Source: Halorientalis salina (GTDB lineage Archaea > Halobacteriota > Halobacteria > Halobacteriales > Haloarculaceae). From it: DNA of 64,000 bases. The stretch is taken from NCBI RefSeq assembly GCF_005049285.1, contig NZ_SOSC01000004.1, positions 1 to 64,000 on the forward strand, written 5' to 3'. The translations under genes were made by a program, and so were the position numbers. The notes beneath the pieces were generated by a model, which searched no databases, had not been told where the DNA came from, and saw only the letters and a program-made list of their open reading frames with translations. This document shows positions 15,187-22,950 of the stretch, in pieces; the stretch's first letter is position 1, and each line of letters begins with the position of its first letter.

Positions 15187-16146
15187 ATGTCGAGGGAGTC
15201 GACGCGACGTCAGTTTCTCGCGGCCGGTGGGGCCGCAGGTGCCGTCGCCCTCGCGGGGTGTGGGGGAAACGGTATCGGTGGTGGGAGCGGGAGTACGAAC
15301 TGGTACTACGGCGAATCGAACGAGCAACTCTCGAAGGAGTTGGTCTCGATCATCAACACGCGGGACTCGAAGGAGATCGAGTTACGGAAAGGCGGGACGG
15401 CCCCCGATGCGGCCAAGCGGCTGCACAACGGGAGCGGCGAGTTCGCCGTTATCGGATCGGACATCGCGTCGTTCGCCATGAAGGGGGCGGGCGTCGACGC
15501 GATCAGCACCAAATACGAGACGATGCGGGCGGTGATGTCGCTGTACCCGATGCCGGTGACGCTCGTGGCACGACCGGACATCGAGGGAGAGACGCTCGGT
15601 GATCTGTCCGGCGCGACGGTCAACGCCGGGCCGCCCAGCAGCCGCCTCGCGGCCAACGCGAACCAGATCGTGAACAACTCACAGACCGACTTCGACACGG
15701 CGAACGTCCCGCTATCCGAGGCGATGGCGAAACTCGGCGACGGGTCACTGGACGCGACGTTTGCCATCGGGGACTGGCCGATCCAGGCGGTCCAGGAAGC
15801 GGCACCCGACATCGAGATACTCGGCGTGAGCGACAAGCTACAGCGGAAAGTGATCGGGAGCACGAACTGGTTCGTCCAGACGCAACTCCCGGCCGGGGTC
15901 TACGAGGGCAGCGACGAGATGACACCGACCCTCGGAATCATGTCGCTGCTCGTCACCAGGGAAGGAGCGGACGAGGGGACGGTCGCCGTCGTCACGGACA
16001 GGATCCTCGAGAGCGCGGAGAACGGCGACATCAAGACGCGAGGGTCCTACATTCCGAAGAAAGAAAGCAAGGACGACGGCAGGGTCGGGATCCCACAGAC
16101 CGTCGACATGCACGACGGGGCCGAACAGATCATCATCTACGACTGA
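15187..16146 (+). CDS. TAXI-family TRAP-type solute-binding lipoprotein, orphan
   Basis: A 319-residue periplasmic-type binding protein anchored as a Tat lipoprotein: RRQFLAAGGAAGAVALAGCG contains the twin arginine and an LAGC lipobox. The mature part follows the TAXI (TRAP-associated extracytoplasmic immunogenic) pattern: NGSGEFAVIGSDIAS, MRAVMSLYPMPVTLVARPDI, NAGPPSSRLAANANQIV, DATFAIGDWPIQAVQE. TAXI proteins deliver organic acids or amino acids to fused DctQM (4TM+12TM) permeases. None is encoded nearby, so the permease must be elsewhere or this protein has another role. Its end overlaps the convergent YigZ gene by 10 bp. Confidence 0.88.
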   Translation: MSRESTRRQFLAAGGAAGAVALAGCGGNGIGGGSGSTNWYYGESNEQLSKELVSIINTRDSKEIELRKGGTAPDAAKRLHNGSGEFAVIGSDIASFAMKGAGVDAISTKYETMRAVMSLYPMPVTLVARPDIEGETLGDLSGATVNAGPPSSRLAANANQIVNNSQTDFDTANVPLSEAMAKLGDGSLDATFAIGDWPIQAVQEAAPDIEILGVSDKLQRKVIGSTNWFVQTQLPAGVYEGSDEMTPTLGIMSLLVTREGADEGTVAVVTDRILESAENGDIKTRGSYIPKKESKDDGRVGIPQTVDMHDGAEQIIIYD

Positions 16147-16778
16147 TCGCCCTCGGTCTCGATCGTCGCGCGGCCGCTGGTCGCACTTCGGAGTCGGTCA
16201 CGGACGGCCGACGCGTCCGCGACGGGTGCCCGGACAGTGAAACGGACGTCGGCCTCGTAGGTCGCCTCGAACTCGCCGGGCGTCGATTCGAGGATGCCGC
16301 GCACGGTCCCTGAGTCGTCGTACTCGACGGTGACGGTAAACCGCTCGTGTGGCCGTTCCTCGACGATGCCGGCGTCGTCGATGGCGTCCTTGACGCCGCG
16401 GGCGTACGCCCGGGCCAGCCCGCCGACGCCGAGTTTCGTCCCGCCGTAGTAGCGCGTGACGACGACGGCCACGTTCTCCAGTTCCTCCTGCTGGAGGACG
16501 TTGAGCGCGGGTTTGCCGGCCGAGCCGGTCGGCTCGTCGGCGTCGCTGGCCCACTCCCGTATCGGTTCGGCCCGGACGCGATAGGCCGGGACGTTGTGCG
16601 TGGCGTCGTCGTACTCGGTCGCGACCTCGTCGACGAACGCCTCGGCCGCGTCGACGTCGGTGACGGGGGCGGCGTGGCCGATGAACTCCGAGCCCGAGAT
16701 CTCGAAGGCCGCCTCGCCGCGACCGGCGAGCGTCCGGTAGCTGTCGGTCACGGTGGCCGGTTCGGGCGGGACCGTCAT
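16137..16778 (-). CDS. YigZ/IMPACT family protein
   Basis: A 213-residue UPF0029/Impact domain protein. Motifs: SEFIGHAAPVTDVDAAEAFVDEV at the N-terminus, then YRVRAEPIREWASDADEPTGSAGKPALNVLQQEELENVAVVVTRYYGGTKLG reduced to its key elements (the DDGEP-like DADEPTGSAGKP and VTRYYGGTKLGVGGL). A C-terminal ferredoxin-like DUF1949 domain follows. Eukaryotic IMPACT regulates GCN2; the prokaryotic role is poorly known. I start at the ATG at 16778; an upstream extension to 16874 would cross the TATA element shared with the divergent ATPase gene. Confidence 0.88.
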   Translation of the reverse strand: MTVPPEPATVTDSYRTLAGRGEAAFEISGSEFIGHAAPVTDVDAAEAFVDEVATEYDDATHNVPAYRVRAEPIREWASDADEPTGSAGKPALNVLQQEELENVAVVVTRYYGGTKLGVGGLARAYARGVKDAIDDAGIVEERPHERFTVTVEYDDSGTVRGILESTPGEFEATYEADVRFTVRAPVADASAVRDRLRSATSGRATIETEGDQS

Positions 16779-16812
16779 ACCGGTTTCGTGCCGTCCGCGC
16801 CGTCGAACTGGG

Positions 16813-16823
16813 ACGGATATATA
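16813..16823. promoter_or_regulatory. near-palindromic TATA element between divergent YigZ and KaiC-like genes
   Basis: GGATATATATG lies about 32 bp before the KaiC-like ATG at 16850 and about 40 bp before the YigZ ATG at 16778. Because ATATATAT reads the same on both strands, it could serve both promoters. Confidence 0.45.
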
Positions 16824-16849
16824 TGTACATTGAGAACACGTAACGATAC

Positions 16850-18235
16850 ATGCCGCGTTCGACAGGAGATGCAACGCTCGACGAGATGCTCGGGGGCGGG
16901 GTTCCGGACGGCCGGACGCTGCTGGTCCGCGGGGAGGCAGGCGTCGGCAAGAGTCGGCTGGCGCTGGGGTTCCTCGCGGCCGGCCTGGCCGACGATGCGG
17001 ACTGTCTGTACGTCACGACCGACGAACCGCTCGCCGTCGCCCGCTCGTCGCTTTCCCGCCCCGACGAGTCGAGGCTGACCATCGCTGCCGCACACCGCGA
17101 GGGCGACAGCGGCGGCGTTCGCTTCGAGACCGACGACGAGTCCGAGACGCTGCCGTACGGGTCACTCGTCGAACGACTCACGGATCCGGGCTGGGACCGG
17201 GTCGTCGTCGACGGGGCACCGGGACTGGTCCACCTCGCGCCCGACCGCGAGCGAGGCCGCCAGGGGCTGTTCCAGTTGCTCGAACGCCTCGACGCCCACG
17301 ACGCGACGGCGGTGCTGACTGCGACGCCGGACGGCCCTGCCGATCTGGACCGGGCCGCCCACGGGGTCCTCGACTGCTGGCGCGAGGAGGTCGAGGGGGA
17401 CACCCGGACGTTCTGCAGAGTCCGGAAGCTTCGGGGCGTGGACCACGACACGCGCCGGCACGCACTGGCACACGACGACGACGGCGTCTCGGTCGCCAAC
17501 CGGGAGTGGGCGACGAGCCAGCGCCCGTTCCGGACGGGTATCGCCTCGTTCGACGACCTGACCGGGGGGTTCGTCCGCGGCGGGACGACCGTCTTCGAAC
17601 ACGAGGGGACCGCCGACCACTGGCCGATCACCGCGTCGCTGTGCGTGCGAGCCATCGAGCAGAACAGACCCGTCGTGTTGATAGCGGCACCCGGCACCCT
17701 GCTCAACCGCATCGACGGCCTGCTGGCCGAGCGCGTCGGGACCGTCCGGGAACTCATGGAGCGCAACCTGCTGTTCCTCATCGACCCGATCAGCCACGGG
17801 CCGGACGCGCCGGCGCTCGCCGACCTCCCCGCCGAGAACGTCGTCATCCAGGAGGTCGAGGGCACCATCCAGGAGGCCATCCGGACGCTCGTCGAGGCAC
17901 TCAGTGGCCAGGTCGACGAGGCGGTAGCGGTCCTCGAACACACCGCCTTACAGCACCTGGTCGACGAGAACCAGGCCAGACAGCTGTTCTACTGGACCAG
18001 CGGGAGCGTCATGAACGACGTGTACGAACTGACGCTCGTGTTGACCGTCGACCGCGAGGTGACCGGCGACCAGCTGACCAGTTTCTTCTCGGGGGCCGCC
18101 GACCAGGTCGTCCGTACCTGGCGCGGCGACGACGAACTGCAGTATCTCTCGATCCCCAAATCGCCGGCCGGCACACCCGGCCACACCCGGGTCGTCGAAC
18201 CCCGGGAGAACCCGCCGTACGTCGACCTGCGATAG
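16850..18235 (+). CDS. tandem KaiC/RadA-like ATPase with one degenerate ATP site
   Basis: A 461-residue RecA-superfamily protein with two KaiC-like domains. Domain 1 (about 1-205) starts TLDEMLGGGVPDGRTLLVRG and has an intact Walker A, GEAGVGKS (about 28-35), and a Walker B-like DRVVVDGAP. Domain 2 (about 225-440) starts TGIASFDDLTGGFVRGGTTVF, but the P-loop position reads EHEGTADHW with no GK[ST], so it should not bind ATP in the usual way. Haloarchaea have many such signalling or recombination-like ATPases of unknown role. The stop codon abuts the convergent ferredoxin gene with no gap. Confidence 0.82.
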   Translation: MPRSTGDATLDEMLGGGVPDGRTLLVRGEAGVGKSRLALGFLAAGLADDADCLYVTTDEPLAVARSSLSRPDESRLTIAAAHREGDSGGVRFETDDESETLPYGSLVERLTDPGWDRVVVDGAPGLVHLAPDRERGRQGLFQLLERLDAHDATAVLTATPDGPADLDRAAHGVLDCWREEVEGDTRTFCRVRKLRGVDHDTRRHALAHDDDGVSVANREWATSQRPFRTGIASFDDLTGGFVRGGTTVFEHEGTADHWPITASLCVRAIEQNRPVVLIAAPGTLLNRIDGLLAERVGTVRELMERNLLFLIDPISHGPDAPALADLPAENVVIQEVEGTIQEAIRTLVEALSGQVDEAVAVLEHTALQHLVDENQARQLFYWTSGSVMNDVYELTLVLTVDREVTGDQLTSFFSGAADQVVRTWRGDDELQYLSIPKSPAGTPGHTRVVEPRENPPYVDLR

Positions 18236-18580
18236 TTACTGACGCCCGTCGTCCTCCGGGTTCCGCCCGCCCCACACCCGTTTGTCCGGGATCCGAACCG
18301 TCACGTCCTCGGTCAGCGACATCTGACAGGAGAGTCGGGGGTAGCCGAACCTGGCGGCCAGTCGGTCGTGCCAGTGGTCCGGGTCGTGGTCGCCCTCGCA
18401 GACGCGGACGCCACAGGTCGCACAGAGCCCGCGCCCGCCGCAGTTGAGCCGCTCGGTGTAGCGCGTGTACGGCGAGATGCCGGCGTCGAGCAACACGTCG
18501 CGGAGCAGTGCTCCATCGGGCGCGTCCAGCCGCGTCTCGCCGCCGTCGTGCAGGACGGTCACGGTGACAGCGTCGGTCAC
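18236..18580 (-). CDS. [2Fe-2S] ferredoxin-like protein
   Basis: A 114-residue single plant-type ferredoxin domain. The cluster motif is CGGRGLCATC (C-x5-C-x2-C) with the fourth cysteine in RLSCQMSL, as in adrenodoxin/plant-type ferredoxins. It lacks the long acidic insert of the main halophilic ferredoxin at 28097. It starts with GTG, overlapping the upstream ACT-domain gene's TGA (GTGA), so the pair is coupled. The redox partner is unknown. Confidence 0.88.
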   Translation of the reverse strand: MTDAVTVTVLHDGGETRLDAPDGALLRDVLLDAGISPYTRYTERLNCGGRGLCATCGVRVCEGDHDPDHWHDRLAARFGYPRLSCQMSLTEDVTVRIPDKRVWGGRNPEDDGRQ

Positions 18581-19080
18581 TGCAACTCGATCTTCCGGAC
18601 GTACTCCAGGCTCCGGATGTCGTTGATGAGGTGTCCCGGGAGTTCCGTCTCGGTGATGATGTAGAGCTTGGGATCGACGGCGAACTCGGGGTCCTCGCTG
18701 ACGGTCTGGCGCATGGAGATGCCGTCCTCGGCGATGAGCCCAGTGATCTCGGCGACGATCCCGGGTCGTTCGGTGTCGAGCACGTCGACGGTGAGGACGT
18801 TCAGGTCGAGCACCGGGGCCAGATCCATCAGGCTGGGGATCTGGGAGATGTTCTGGAAGATGCGTCGGAGTTCCGGGTCGTCGAGGATGGCGTCGGTCGT
18901 CGAGTCGACGACGCGGCGGTCGACGCCGATCTCGCGGGCGATGCCGGTGTTGGGGATCTCGATACCGCCGGAGACGACCCGGCCCTCGTCGTTGACCGAA
19001 AAGCCCCGTTCCAGGAGGAGTCGAATGACAGCCTGCTGGCTGGGGCTGCCCTCGAACTTCTCCATGATGTCCTCGAACAT
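18577..19080 (-). CDS. HTH-ACT domain regulator (amino-acid-binding protein family)
   Basis: A 167-residue archaeal protein with an N-terminal helix-turn-helix region (SPSQQAVIRLLLERGFSV, GIAREIGVDRRVVDSTTDAIL; about residues 10-70) and a C-terminal ACT domain (about 92-165; VLTVDVLDTERPGIVAEITGLIAEDGISMRQ). ACT domains bind amino acids and control metabolic enzymes or transcription. The HTH suggests an amino-acid-responsive transcription regulator, but its ligand and targets are unknown. It is translationally coupled to the downstream ferredoxin. Confidence 0.82.
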   Translation of the reverse strand: MFEDIMEKFEGSPSQQAVIRLLLERGFSVNDEGRVVSGGIEIPNTGIAREIGVDRRVVDSTTDAILDDPELRRIFQNISQIPSLMDLAPVLDLNVLTVDVLDTERPGIVAEITGLIAEDGISMRQTVSEDPEFAVDPKLYIITETELPGHLINDIRSLEYVRKIELQ

Positions 19081-19138
19081 GCCCGCAGCGACGGGAGCGG
19101 CGGGTATAGTGGTTGTGGGCCTGGGCGAGTCGGCCGTC

Positions 19139-19615
19139 TCAGCTCGCGGCCTGGGACGGGACGCGCCGACCGACGGCGGCGGCGACGACGCCGGCGAAGA
19201 TGAGGATCGCCGTCCCGAGGTGGGCCGTGACGATCAGCGGCGCGAGCGACTCGGTCACCGTGAGCCCACCGAGGACGACCTGGACCGGGAGCAGCGCCCC
19301 GGCACCGAGCGCGGCCCACTCCGGGCGGTCCAGCGACTCGCGTCGCCAGGCGGCGACGGCGGTCGCAGCGATGAGCAGCCCGGTCCCGGCGGCCAGCGTC
19401 CGGTGGACCCACTCGGCGGCCACCTGCAGCGTCGAGTACGGCGTCTCGGCCATGACCGCCGGATGCAGGAACGGGACCCAGGTCCCGTAGCAGGTCGGCC
19501 AGTCCGGACAGGCAAGCCCCGCCCCGATGGCCTTCGTGTAGGCCCCGACGAGCATCAACAGGAAGGTGCTGGCTGCCGTCACAGCGGCGAGACGACGGAA
19601 CGGGAGACGACGCAT
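19139..19615 (-). CDS. ctaA: half-size haem A synthase (CtaA/COX15 family)
   Basis: A 158-residue membrane protein with four TM helices, half the length of the bacterial eight-helix CtaA but like the short archaeal form, which probably dimerises. Haem A synthase oxidises the C8 methyl of haem O for aa3-type oxidases. The cysteine pair CPDWPTC lies in the first extracytoplasmic loop, and histidine ligands occur in AEWVHRTLA and VTAHLGTA. It is divergent from the first UreH/SafE gene, and the cluster beyond encodes a SCO protein, in line with cytochrome oxidase assembly. Confidence 0.9.
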   Translation of the reverse strand: MRRLPFRRLAAVTAASTFLLMLVGAYTKAIGAGLACPDWPTCYGTWVPFLHPAVMAETPYSTLQVAAEWVHRTLAAGTGLLIAATAVAAWRRESLDRPEWAALGAGALLPVQVVLGGLTVTESLAPLIVTAHLGTAILIFAGVVAAAVGRRVPSQAAS

Positions 19616-19639
19616 ATCCGACAGTCGACCGCTCGGGCG

Positions 19640-19648
19640 ATATAAACA
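19640..19648 (-). promoter_or_regulatory. TATA box of ctaA
   Basis: GTTTATATC on the minus strand, centred 29 bp from the ATG at 19615, consistent with a leaderless transcript. Confidence 0.55.
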
Positions 19649-19715
19649 CTCTAGTACGTTCCTCGAAGGAGAGAACGACAGAAACCCTTGGGGAGGACGG
19701 GCCCTAAGTACAGGC

Positions 19716-20786
19716 ATGGTCGGGACCGTCTTCGGGAGCGAGTCGGTCACGCTCGGGCTGTTCGTCGCCGTCGGCTTCCTCGGGAGCGGGCACTGCGTGG
19801 GGATGTGCGGTCCGCTCGTCTCGCTGTACGCGGACCGGATGCCGGGCGGACGACGCCGGGCACTCGGGCAGCACGCGCTGTTCAATCTCGGTCGGGCGAG
19901 TAGCTACACGGTTCTGGGCGGGCTGTTCGGGCTCGCCGGCGGCCTCGTCGCGAGCGGTGCCGAGGCGCTCCCCGCACCGTTCGGGGCGCTCCGGGGCGTC
20001 GTCGGCGTCGGCGTCGGCCTGGTGGTGGCGGCGTCGGGACTGGCACACCTGGCAGGGACGCCCAATCCGCTCCTCGCGGGCAACGCACGAGAGCTGTGGG
20101 CACCGCTCGGCCGGGTGAGTCGTGCGGTCCGCCGCCGCCTCGACGCCTGGCTGGCCGGGCCGCGAACTGCCGTGCTGGGGGTCGCCCACGGACTGTTTCC
20201 CTGCCCGCTGTTGTATCCGGCGTACCTCTACGCGTTCGCACTGGGCGATCCGCTGGGCGGGGCGGCAGCGCTGGCCGCACTCGGACTCGGAACGGTCCCA
20301 GCGGTTCTGGTTTTCGGGCTCGCAGTCGACTCCGTCCGGGTGGGTCGCGTCGGTGCGCGCGCCGTCGGCGTGGCCTTCCTGCTGCTCGGGGCCGGGACGG
20401 TGCTGGCGGGGCTGGCGTCGCTCGGCCTTCCGGTCGGGCGGCTTGGCGCAGTCCCGCTCGACGCGATGGGGGCCGCGACGCTGCCGGCGATCGTGGCAAC
20501 GCCCATCGCCGTCGTCGGCTCACTGCTGTTGCTCGGCGTCGCCGTGACGCTGCTGGTCCAGCGCCGGTCGTTGTCGTACCTGTTCGTCGCCCTCGCGTTG
20601 CTGGCGTTCGCCGGGCAGGTGCTCACGGGCCGCCTGGTCGCGGCCGGTGTCGTCCAGGAGGGGATCGAGCGGCAGGTGAGCCTGCTGGCGGACGCGGCGG
20701 TCGTCGTGTTGCTGGCGGCGGCCACCATCGCCGTCGGGCGAGCCCAGCGCCCGGACCGCGAGAACGGGGAGGTGTCCCGTGACTGA
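19716..20786 (+). CDS. UreH/SafE-type (DsbD-like) membrane protein, copy 1
   Basis: A 356-residue polytopic protein of the sulfite exporter TauE/SafE / UreH_2 group, related to DsbD/CcdA. The hallmark GSGHCVGMCGPL is in the first helix (about residues 24-35), and the matching FPCPLLYPAYLYAF is in the fourth, giving paired cysteines across the membrane. About three extra hydrophobic helices at the C-terminus make it longer than copy 2 (22111-22908). In bacteria such proteins accompany copper handling and cytochrome oxidase maturation, which fits the neighbours ctaA and SCO. The next gene starts inside its last codons. Confidence 0.85.
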   Translation: MVGTVFGSESVTLGLFVAVGFLGSGHCVGMCGPLVSLYADRMPGGRRRALGQHALFNLGRASSYTVLGGLFGLAGGLVASGAEALPAPFGALRGVVGVGVGLVVAASGLAHLAGTPNPLLAGNARELWAPLGRVSRAVRRRLDAWLAGPRTAVLGVAHGLFPCPLLYPAYLYAFALGDPLGGAAALAALGLGTVPAVLVFGLAVDSVRVGRVGARAVGVAFLLLGAGTVLAGLASLGLPVGRLGAVPLDAMGAATLPAIVATPIAVVGSLLLLGVAVTLLVQRRSLSYLFVALALLAFAGQVLTGRLVAAGVVQEGIERQVSLLADAAVVVLLAAATIAVGRAQRPDRENGEVSRD

Positions 20787-21300
20787 GTCGCGCGCGGCCG
20801 TAGCCCAGTACGTCCGGGAGCACCCGGGGAGTCACTTCAGCGCCATCGTCGACGCGCTCGACCAGGCGACGGGGCAGGTCCAGCACCATCTCTCCCGACT
20901 GGTCCGCGACGCGGAACTCGAACGTGGGTCGCTGTACGGCCAGACCCACTACTACCCGCCGGGGTACGAACAGCGGGAGAAGGAGACGCTGGCGTTGCTC
21001 CGTCGGGAGACCACCCGGGCGCTGGTCACCGCACTGCTGGCCGAGGACGAGCGGCGGCCGGGCGCGCTCGCCGAGGACCTCGGCGTCGCGCGGTCGACGC
21101 TGGAGTACCACCTCGACCGGCTGGTCGAGACCGGGGTCGTCGAGAAGCGCCGCGACGACGCCGGCCGCGTCACGCTCGCGCTCGAACGGCCACAGGAGAC
21201 GGCGCTGTTGCTCGCCGAGGTCGCCCCGACGAGGGGCGACCGCTTTCTCGACCGGTTCATGCGGCTGGTCGACAGCCTGCTCGAGGACGCCGGCCGGTGA
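20779..21300 (+). CDS. two-domain winged-helix transcription regulator
   Basis: A 173-residue protein with two winged helices: residues about 1-60 (HPGSHFSAIVDALDQATGQVQHHLSRLVRD) and about 75-140 (LAEDLGVARSTLEYHLDRLVETGVVEKRRD), both of the HTH_20/ArsR-like type. It begins with GTG 8 bp inside the preceding membrane-protein gene, so it is coupled to it. A SCO gene follows after 62 bp. It is the likely local regulator of this copper/oxidase block (inference); no metal-binding cysteine cluster is visible, so the signal is unclear. Confidence 0.85.
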   Translation: MTESRAAVAQYVREHPGSHFSAIVDALDQATGQVQHHLSRLVRDAELERGSLYGQTHYYPPGYEQREKETLALLRRETTRALVTALLAEDERRPGALAEDLGVARSTLEYHLDRLVETGVVEKRRDDAGRVTLALERPQETALLLAEVAPTRGDRFLDRFMRLVDSLLEDAGR

Positions 21301-21362
21301 CTCGCTCTCGCGTTCGAGGAACGTACTACGGGGTTCAAGTCCTGCCAGTCGAACCGTCGGAT

Positions 21363-22109
21363 ATGACCGACAGACGAGTCTCGCGGCGGTCGCTGCTGGG
21401 CGCGGCCGGATCGGCGTCGGTCGCCGGTCTCGCCGGCTGTACGGACCTGCTGGGCAGTGGCTCCGGGGACGGTGGTGGGAACACGTACCTCGACGCGAAA
21501 GACTGGGGCGGCAACGCGAGCGCGCTCCCGTTCCCGACGCACGGCGACGAACTCCCGTCGGCGGAGGTACCGCTCGCGCTGGGTGAGGAGACGCGAGCAG
21601 TCCCGGCCGACTACGCCGGCCAGGACGTGGTCATGACGTTCGTCTACACCCACTGCAACACGATGTGTCCGCGGCTGACGGCGATCCTCGCGGGCGTCCA
21701 GGCCCACGCGATCGACAACGACTACGCCGAGCGGGTCGCGTTCGCCGAGATCACGTTCGACCCCGCCCGCGACGACGCCGAGCGGTTCCGCGAGTACGCC
21801 GACGACCACGACGTCGCCCTCGACACCGGGACCTGGGAGTTCCTCCGGCCGGAGAGCGAGCAACGCGCCAAAGCGGTCGTCCAGGACACCTACGGCGTGG
21901 CGTTCGAGAAGACCACGCCCGAGGAGATGGACATGTACATGTTCGCCCACTCTGGGGTCGTGGTGCTGGCGAACAAGCAGGGGTACGTCGAGCGCGCGTA
22001 CAAACTGTCCAGCGGCGCCAGCGGGACGGCCGAAAGCGGGGACGACGACTTCGTCAGCTGGCAGACCGTCGAAGAGGACCTGGCGACGCTGCGCGACCGG
22101 GAAGACTGA
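21363..22109 (+). CDS. sco: SCO1/SenC family protein, Tat lipoprotein
   Basis: A 248-residue thioredoxin-fold copper chaperone for the CuA centre of cytochrome oxidase. The leader has RRVSRRSLLGAAGSAS and the lipobox LAGC, so it is probably exported folded and lipid-anchored. The copper motif is CNTMC (C-x3-C, about residues 98-102) in FVYTHCNTMCPRL; the distal histidine is in MFAHSGVVVL, as in Sco proteins. The next gene, a UreH/SafE paralog, follows after one base. The ATG at 21363 precedes the twin arginines; an upstream in-frame extension is not needed. Confidence 0.92.
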   Translation: MTDRRVSRRSLLGAAGSASVAGLAGCTDLLGSGSGDGGGNTYLDAKDWGGNASALPFPTHGDELPSAEVPLALGEETRAVPADYAGQDVVMTFVYTHCNTMCPRLTAILAGVQAHAIDNDYAERVAFAEITFDPARDDAERFREYADDHDVALDTGTWEFLRPESEQRAKAVVQDTYGVAFEKTTPEEMDMYMFAHSGVVVLANKQGYVERAYKLSSGASGTAESGDDDFVSWQTVEEDLATLRDRED

Positions 22110-22110
22110 G

Positions 22111-22908
22111 ATGCCCGGCGGTGCGTACGGGTTCGCCCCGCAACTGGAACTGGTCGTGTTCTTCACGGTCGGCCTGCTGGGCGGTGCCCACTGCCTGGGG
22201 ATGTGCGGCCCGCTGGTGACGACGTACGCCTCGCGGCTGGGCGAGGACGGCCCGGTGTCGTTCGGCGAGATCCGCCAGCACCTCCTCTTCAACACCGGCC
22301 GGACCGCTGCCTACGCCGGCGTCGGCGCGCTCATGGGTGCGATCGGGGCCGTCGTCTACGACGCGGCCGCCATCGTCGAACTCGCCAACGGACTGCGCGC
22401 GGTCGTCGGCGTCGTCGTCGGCACCGTGGTCATCTTCGTGGGGGTGAGTTACCTGCGGGGCGGAGCCGGCGGCCCCCTGACGCGCATCGAGGGGACTGGC
22501 GGCGTGGCGGCGAAACTGACCGCCCGCGTCGACGCCTGGGTCGAAGGCCCGCGCATCCTCGGCCTGGGCGCGCTCCACGCGGCGTTGCCCTGTCCGCTGT
22601 TGTTCCCGGCGTACCTCTACGCGCTGGCGCGGGGTGACCCCGTCGAGGGAGCCGTCGCGCTCGGCGTTCTCGGCGCGGGAACGTTCCCGTCGCTGTTCGT
22701 GTACGGGACCGTCGTCAACGCGGCCCCCCGGCGATGGCTGGGTCGAGTCCACCGCGGCCTCGGCGTCGCCTTCCTCGTCCTGGGGTACCTGCCGCTCTCA
22801 CACGGGTTGGTCCTGCTCGGCGTCCCCGTCCCCTATCCGCCGATCCACGACCTCATCTACCAGCCGATCGATACGCTCGTCGGCGCGGCCGAATACTGCC
22901 TGCCCTAG
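22111..22908 (+). CDS. UreH/SafE-type (DsbD-like) membrane protein, copy 2
   Basis: A 265-residue paralog of the protein at 19716-20786, with the same motifs: GGAHCLGMCGPL near the N-terminus and LPCPLLFPAYLYAL in the middle, and about six helices. It starts one base after the SCO stop codon, which suggests a shared transcript. Together with copy 1 it frames the regulator and SCO genes. It may pass electrons or copper across the membrane to SCO (inference from DsbD-like cysteines). Its TAG overlaps a remnant hisB reading frame ending at 22905 on the other strand. Confidence 0.85.
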   Translation: MPGGAYGFAPQLELVVFFTVGLLGGAHCLGMCGPLVTTYASRLGEDGPVSFGEIRQHLLFNTGRTAAYAGVGALMGAIGAVVYDAAAIVELANGLRAVVGVVVGTVVIFVGVSYLRGGAGGPLTRIEGTGGVAAKLTARVDAWVEGPRILGLGALHAALPCPLLFPAYLYALARGDPVEGAVALGVLGAGTFPSLFVYGTVVNAAPRRWLGRVHRGLGVAFLVLGYLPLSHGLVLLGVPVPYPPIHDLIYQPIDTLVGAAEYCLP

Positions 22909-22947
22909 AGTTCGCCTTTCGTGCTGGGCGTGTCGCGCCGGCGCTCG
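22905..22947 (-). pseudogene. remnant of the hisB 3' end, and left repeat of the acyltransferase cassette
   Basis: Bases 22909-22947 match 24175-24213 (the last codons of hisB) at 38 of 39 positions. Read on the minus strand it encodes [13 protein letters not shown] followed by a TAG, against [13 protein letters not shown] and a TGA in the complete hisB. The remnant therefore keeps both frame and stop. The simplest reading is that it is the original hisB end, left behind when the segment 22948-24174 was inserted with a replacement end. Confidence 0.75.
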
Positions 22948-22950
22948 GCG

